Assembly: GCA_018881555.1 (NCBI GenBank) | Contig: JACAXG010000012.1 | Span: forward strand, 12,744,181-12,808,180 | Direction: 5' to 3' | DNA length: 64,000 nucleotides | Origin: Amblyornis subalaris | Lineage: Eukaryota; Chordata; Aves; Passeriformes; Ptilonorhynchidae | Shown here: positions 52,509 through 64,000 of the stretch, one piece after another | Layout: each line of letters starts with the position of its first letter | Numbering within the stretch: position 1 is the first letter of the stretch | Made by a program: the position numbers and the translations under genes | Notes under the pieces: model-generated | Database searches by the model: none | Told to the model about the DNA's origin: nothing | The model's input: only the letters and a program-made list of their open reading frames with translations

Positions 52509-55255
52509 GAAAACATCTGCTCAACTCTGAAGTAGTCCTCCTACAGTCTGCAACTTGTTTTCTCTTTTCAAACCTGCTGAATGCTGCCAGGAAATTTCTT
52601 CAAGGGGAGGAATTACAACCTGCTTATCCTTCTGGCTATTGCACTTACCTCTCTGAGTTCCTGGCTTGCTCACCCCTAGTATATCCAGTGTTGTGCCACC
52701 CTCTTTGCAAATAGTAATATAATCCATAAACTCCCCGGTTAAAGGTCATCTCATTCCACTTATTCTCATGCAGCTCTATTATTTTCACTCTTTTTCTACT
52801 TTCTTAAAAAAAGTCCTTTATTTACTTTTTAGAAAACATTTTCACTTTGATGTTCTACTCTGCAAAAAAATGGGATGTGCAGGAGGACTATTAAAAAACA
52901 GGTTGATATCTGAGTTCATTTTTGGACATGACTACAATCAGATAAATGGCTGTGATATAAATAGCAATTTTCTAACATCTATGAACCACCTACTAAAATA
53001 AACTATAGGTAAATTCAAGCCATCATTCAAGCATGTTTAAAAATGAGGAACACTAGGCTCAACAAAGATGGCTCTTGTGTCACCATGCCTTCTTGAAAAC
53101 AATTTTAAAAAGGGAAAGACTTTAAAGAAAACAGTGAATAAATTCAATGTCAGCACAGTGGAGAGAAATCAGTAGTTGTCACAAGACAATTCTTGCTGTT
53201 ACTTCATTGTTTATAAACGAGTAGGCCCCACTCTTCTAAACCGGATATACAGCTGGAAGACCACAAGGAAAGGGTCTACACCATTATTTACACTGAGGTC
53301 AGGGGGAGAACAGATTAAAATCAGCATAAATAAAAGATGAATCAGATCACTAACTTCTACTTCGGACCCCCAGAAACAAATATCCCATGTAATCATGTCC
53401 TCATCACAGCCTTGCCCATGTGCAGGTGGAATTTGTTAGGACATTTCCATGGGTTTCAAACAGCCTCCACCCGCTCTTATCCAAGGTTAGTTTCCACACC
53501 CCCATTCCTTCATTTTCACAACAACACTAACACAGAGATTATCCAGCAGAAAGTTTCTGCTCATATTTGTCTGTGAAACATAGAGACTTTCAGTCATAGG
53601 ACATGAGAAACAAAAATGTTACCTTCTTATCCAGCTCCCTGTAATTGGTTATGCCTGGATGAGAGATGCAGAATTATCCTCAAAATTAATTTTTTTAATA
53701 TGTAGCTAAGTAAGGGTTCAGGTTTGGCAACTGCGATAATTTGGTGTCATTTAGACTGGCTTAGATTTAATTGCATAGCACTTGGTGTAAAGCAGCATAT
53801 AGGGCTGTCTGCACTCAAGATGACACTAATAAGCTGCATCATTGATTATCATACGACCCTAAGGTGAAAATTTGAATAGTCAGGATCACCTAATGAATTC
53901 TGCAATTAATTAGTTTGCAGTAGGCAGTCTCCCAGTGCCTGCAAAAGCACCTCATGTCCTGTTCTCAGTTATTTTTTTTTCACACTGTACAAAACTGAAA
54001 ACTGAGACTGCATTAATATAGAAATATTCTGTGTTTCTTTTTTTGTGCCTATTAAGTTCGATTAAAATTTTTACAACCAGATTTAATATACTCTGCGAGT
54101 CACTGCAACGGAAATGCCAATGCAGATGACGCTGCTATAAGCAGGCACTGAATCATTTTTACAATAAAGAGCAAGGTTGCCCTCTGGAGACTTCTCTAGA
54201 AGTGCTTCTGAGAGCTGGGATTTTTTTCTTCCAGCAACATAGATTTGCTAAAAGCTTTTAAGATTTTTTTTTTCTTTTAACTACCAATGTGAATCAAGGA
54301 AGCTGGTGCTAGGAATTTGCTACACTGAGAGATGATGAGGCTACATTTTGACCTAATGCACGGTATTGTCATTTGCTCCAGAGTTCATCATGTCTTTTCA
54401 ACCTCAGTCTCATAATGCTATGTGTTGCCCTAAAAAAAAATTCATGGAATGGTCTTAGTTACTGAAATCAAAGTGAATTTAGTATTATTGACTCCCAGTG
54501 TGATGGCCATAAATTCTCAAGTGCCTTAAAATTTTAATTAAAAAAAAAACCAAACAATTTTCACAGTTGCAATTTCTGAGTCTATTTANGCTGAACACCC
54601 ATGCTGTATTTGAGCTCACACTTGTCTGTAGCTACTGTTGGGGCAGTAACTCTGCTAGTGCTTAATCCACATATTTACCTTCAAAGATAACCGGTTCTTG
54701 GTGGGATGTTACATTACAGCAGCTCCTTAATCCCCCTTCACTCGCTGTCCGTGTGTCAGTGGCCGTGAAGACAGCACACGTGTGTCTGCAGGTGCAAAGG
54801 ATGAAGAGAAGCCTGGAGGTGAGAAACTAAGAAACCAGTTTTACTGCTGAAAATAATAAACCCTTAAAATGCAGCTTCAGCCCACGAAGTTCAGCTCTGA
54901 AGGCAGTTTGGCAATACCAGATTTCCCCACCTTGGGCAGCAACCACCACGGGTTATGTTATTGCCACACACGGCATCATTCGCTTCACCGGCAAAGCAAG
55001 TGCATCACCTGGCACGTTCGCAAACTTCCCAGCCTTATCCAGGACGGGGAGCAGCACCCCTTCCCTATCCAGGTAAGGAATCTCCCTTCGTTACTGGAAA
55101 AGGTTTGTTCGTGGAGGCGAGCGGGCAGTCACCGACCTCACGTAGTAACGACGGGAGGACGACCATGGAGGTCGGCGGGACCTCCGCCCGAGCCGCTCCC
55201 GGGCTTGGAGCGGCCTCTCCCGGTGTTGTAGGAGCCACTGGCTCCTCAGAGCCCC

Positions 55256-55265
55256 GCGCATGCGC
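55256..55265. promoter_or_regulatory. NRF1 binding site (GCGCATGCGC)
   Basis: Exact match to the palindromic NRF1 core, 53 bp upstream of the HIBCH ATG. NRF1 is a known activator of nuclear genes for mitochondrial proteins, which suits HIBCH. Occupancy is inferred. Confidence 0.75.
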
Positions 55266-55317
55266 TCCGCGCCGCGCCGGGGCCGCCCCGCGGAGCCGGT
55301 GAGGGAGCGGTGCCGCC

Positions 55318-61735
<6,418 letters not shown>

Positions 61736-64000
61736 GTAAGTTAATTACCTAGGTGTGATACCTGATAGATTGTTTTAAAATAATATAATATTCTGTCTGT
61801 GAATTGAAGCGCATGCAAGGCATTTCAAACATTTCAATTCAAGAACAAGCATCATAATCTGAACCTTTGTCTCTTGCTTGTCAGGGTACATTGCTGCTCT
61901 TGTAGTGCCTCTGCTGTTCCTTGATAGCTAATACAAGTGCTTTCTCTGAGGAAAAGAGCAGAGTCCCCTCACTGCTGGAAATAACCCTCACAAAGGTTTC
62001 CACAATACTGAAGGGGAGTTTGTGGATCATACAAGAGCCGAGAATAATTTTCCCCTCAAAGTATATTAAAAAAAAAAATAGAACTATATAAAAATACAGT
62101 TAAAGGAAACTCTTTGAAAAAGTATGAAAATATCATTCTAGGCTACACTGTAACACACATTTGTGAGTTATATATTTTTCCAACAAATAATCTGGAAATG
62201 TGTCTACTTTCTCACCTCTGTAGTACTTTTAAAGCATCAGTTGTAGGATCCTGATTCCACACACACCCTGCCCAAGGCTGCACCTTATTACTAAAGCTAC
62301 ATTGAGAAGACTCCATCATATTGCTAGTTATACTCAGTGTTAATAATTTTTTCAGAATTGTTGGCTGTAAACACCAGAAGTAGATAGTTAAAAGGGCAAT
62401 GCCATGGTTTTTTACGTGCTAAAATACTGTTCTATTGAGTCTGACATCTGTAGGATATATTTGCACTATGTCAGAGAGTAGAATTCAATGATCTTAAGTT
62501 ATTTTGAACAATGAGTTTGACTGTGAAGCCTGTCTGCCATGTCATTGCTTAGATCTGGATTATTTTCTGGCATATTCCTATGATATGGGTGTAGTGTGTA
62601 TTTAAATTAAGTTTGTCAAAGTTGAGATGTGAGAAGTGGAACACTACATGATCCATGACCTGTCATGACTCTTTCCTTTCCATCTTTCCTTACACATTTC
62701 ATTTGTCTGTTTCGGTCTTTTCAGCTTGTGATCTAAACACACAATAGCTCCCTTGCCCTTTGCTGCTGTGCTACCAAGCCCCCGAGATCTCAGCTGAGGG
62801 GCCATTCCCCCCAACCTAGTATACATATATTGCTTCTAGCATAAACGGAACTAGTTCTGTAGCTCTTCTTGCAGAAAAAGTATTTTATTGACCATAGGAG
62901 ACCTGAAGGTTTGTAGATAAGAGGTAAGGAGTCCACTTATTATATGGACTTTTGAATAATAGGACAGAAAGCTATGAAAGAGCAAAACTGCCCAGCAGCC
63001 AATATCTTTTTAAAGGTCCTGCACATTGCTCATTATGATTGTGGCCTGAGCCGGAATAGAATTTTGTCCTTTGAAAGTTTATTTTTGGACTGAATAGAAC
63101 ATAATGGAGTCAGATGATCCTGCATTACTAAGATTCTTTATGAGTTCTCTTTCCTTTAAAGAGTTTTTAAAAGACAGCAATTAGTCTGAAACTTTAGTTG
63201 GATAACCAAATTTTAGTACAGGATACCTGAATTTCAGTGGGACCATGACAGAGTTTAGGGTTTGAATGACATTTGCTTATCATATATTAGTATGAATTAT
63301 CTGTGTTTGTGGGTAGAAGACTAGATTTTGACTCTGCAAGTATGCAGCCTAACAAGCAGGTGGGTCTCAAGTTCCAGACTACTTTTAAGGGGTTTTTTTG
63401 TTTAACCTTGAGTGATGTTTGATTTGCACTTGTTAATACAGCTGCAGTTTATTCTGAGATAATGTACTTCCTGAGGAGTGCAGCATCAACACGCTTCCCC
63501 CACACTTTGGCAGTACATGGAAGCATCTACTGATAATCTAACAAAGGAGGTCAGCAGTAGTATTTCTCAACACTGATTAATTTTTATGTGTTTTGTGTTT
63601 TCAGTTGTTTGCTACGCTTTCCCTTTCAACCACCTCCCCTGTCTACAGAGCATTTGTCACTTACAAACTACCGTAAATGCCTTTAAAAGATGTACATTCA
63701 AGCCCTGGGCTTTAAAAAAAAGTTATTTTGGCTTGGGTTTAAAAGTCAAGGGACACATCTTAAACACTGCAATTTCGCTATAGGCCNCTTATCTCTGAAA
63801 GTGCAAGCAAGTCAGTCTCACCCTTGCTCAAAAAAGCGGCATTATGCACAGATTGCCTTGTTGTTCTAATTTAAAATAAGTGAAAAATCACGTAAGTGTG
63901 TTAGAAACTCAGTTATTATGTACTTAGGTAGTAAAAGTTGCTACTGATGCACAGGTACCATAGAACTGTGATGGTAAAACCTGGAATTTTATACAAAAAA
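61736..64000 (+). other. HIBCH: HIBCH intron 6 (runs off the window)
   Basis: No sequence matching the next HIBCH exon (expected GVGLSVHGQF-like) was found up to the window end, so the intron extends beyond 64000. No other feature is recognised. Confidence 0.75.

Larger units (their letters stand above)
42640..54700. other. Intergenic region between the INPP1 remnant and HIBCH
   Basis: 12 kb with no coding exon I can support on either strand. The lost N-terminal exon and promoter of INPP1 should have been here, but I cannot recognise them. Contents: an old LINE-like stretch near 44.37-44.69 kb, a mildly GC-rich patch at about 50.8-51.5 kb, and an A/C-rich low-complexity tract near 52.45-52.51 kb. 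The rest is AT-rich and featureless to me. Confidence 0.7.

Noticed and set aside
54869..55302. Overlapping open frames upstream of and across HIBCH exon 1
   Set aside because: They are caused by GC content at the promoter, conflict with the HIBCH start and show no protein similarity.

Overview
The window is vertebrate nuclear DNA, almost certainly from a bird. The genes are split by GT-AG introns, two promoters are CpG islands, and short CR1 LINE fragments carry the avian 3' end (repeats of 'attctatgattctatga'). Gene order matches the block NEMP2 - MFSD6 - (INPP1) - HIBCH known from human chromosome 2q32, in inverted orientation. Scattered single N bases show a draft consensus assembly. The species cannot be named from the sequence.

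Layout, left to right. (1) 1-5220, plus strand: the last three coding exons of NEMP2, a nuclear-envelope membrane protein; its 5' part lies left of the window. (2) 5221-10544: tail-to-tail junction with the probable 3' UTRs of NEMP2 and MFSD6 and poly(A) signals on both strands. (3) 10545-36751, minus strand: a complete MFSD6 coding sequence in six coding exons (788 codons plus stop), a roughly 8 kb first intron and a CpG-island promoter at about 35.83-36.78 kb. (4) About 37.1-42.6 kb, minus strand: decayed remains of INPP1 (inositol polyphosphate 1-phosphatase). One 55-bp exon keeps good splice sites but has a +1 frameshift. A shredded terminal exon keeps colinear INPP1 landmarks, and a possible middle-exon remnant lies between them. 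(5) 42.6-54.7 kb: intergenic DNA with no gene I can support, an old LINE-like fragment and a modestly GC-rich patch near 51 kb. (6) 55.1 kb to the end, plus strand: the CpG-island promoter (perfect NRF1 palindrome, YY1-like site) and first six coding exons of HIBCH, a mitochondrial enzyme of valine breakdown; the rest lies right of the window.

The neighbours are functionally unrelated (nuclear envelope, membrane transport, inositol phosphate metabolism, valine catabolism); they are together because synteny is conserved. The most notable result is that INPP1, intact at this position in human, appears to be a unitary pseudogene here. I found no previously undescribed multi-gene system.
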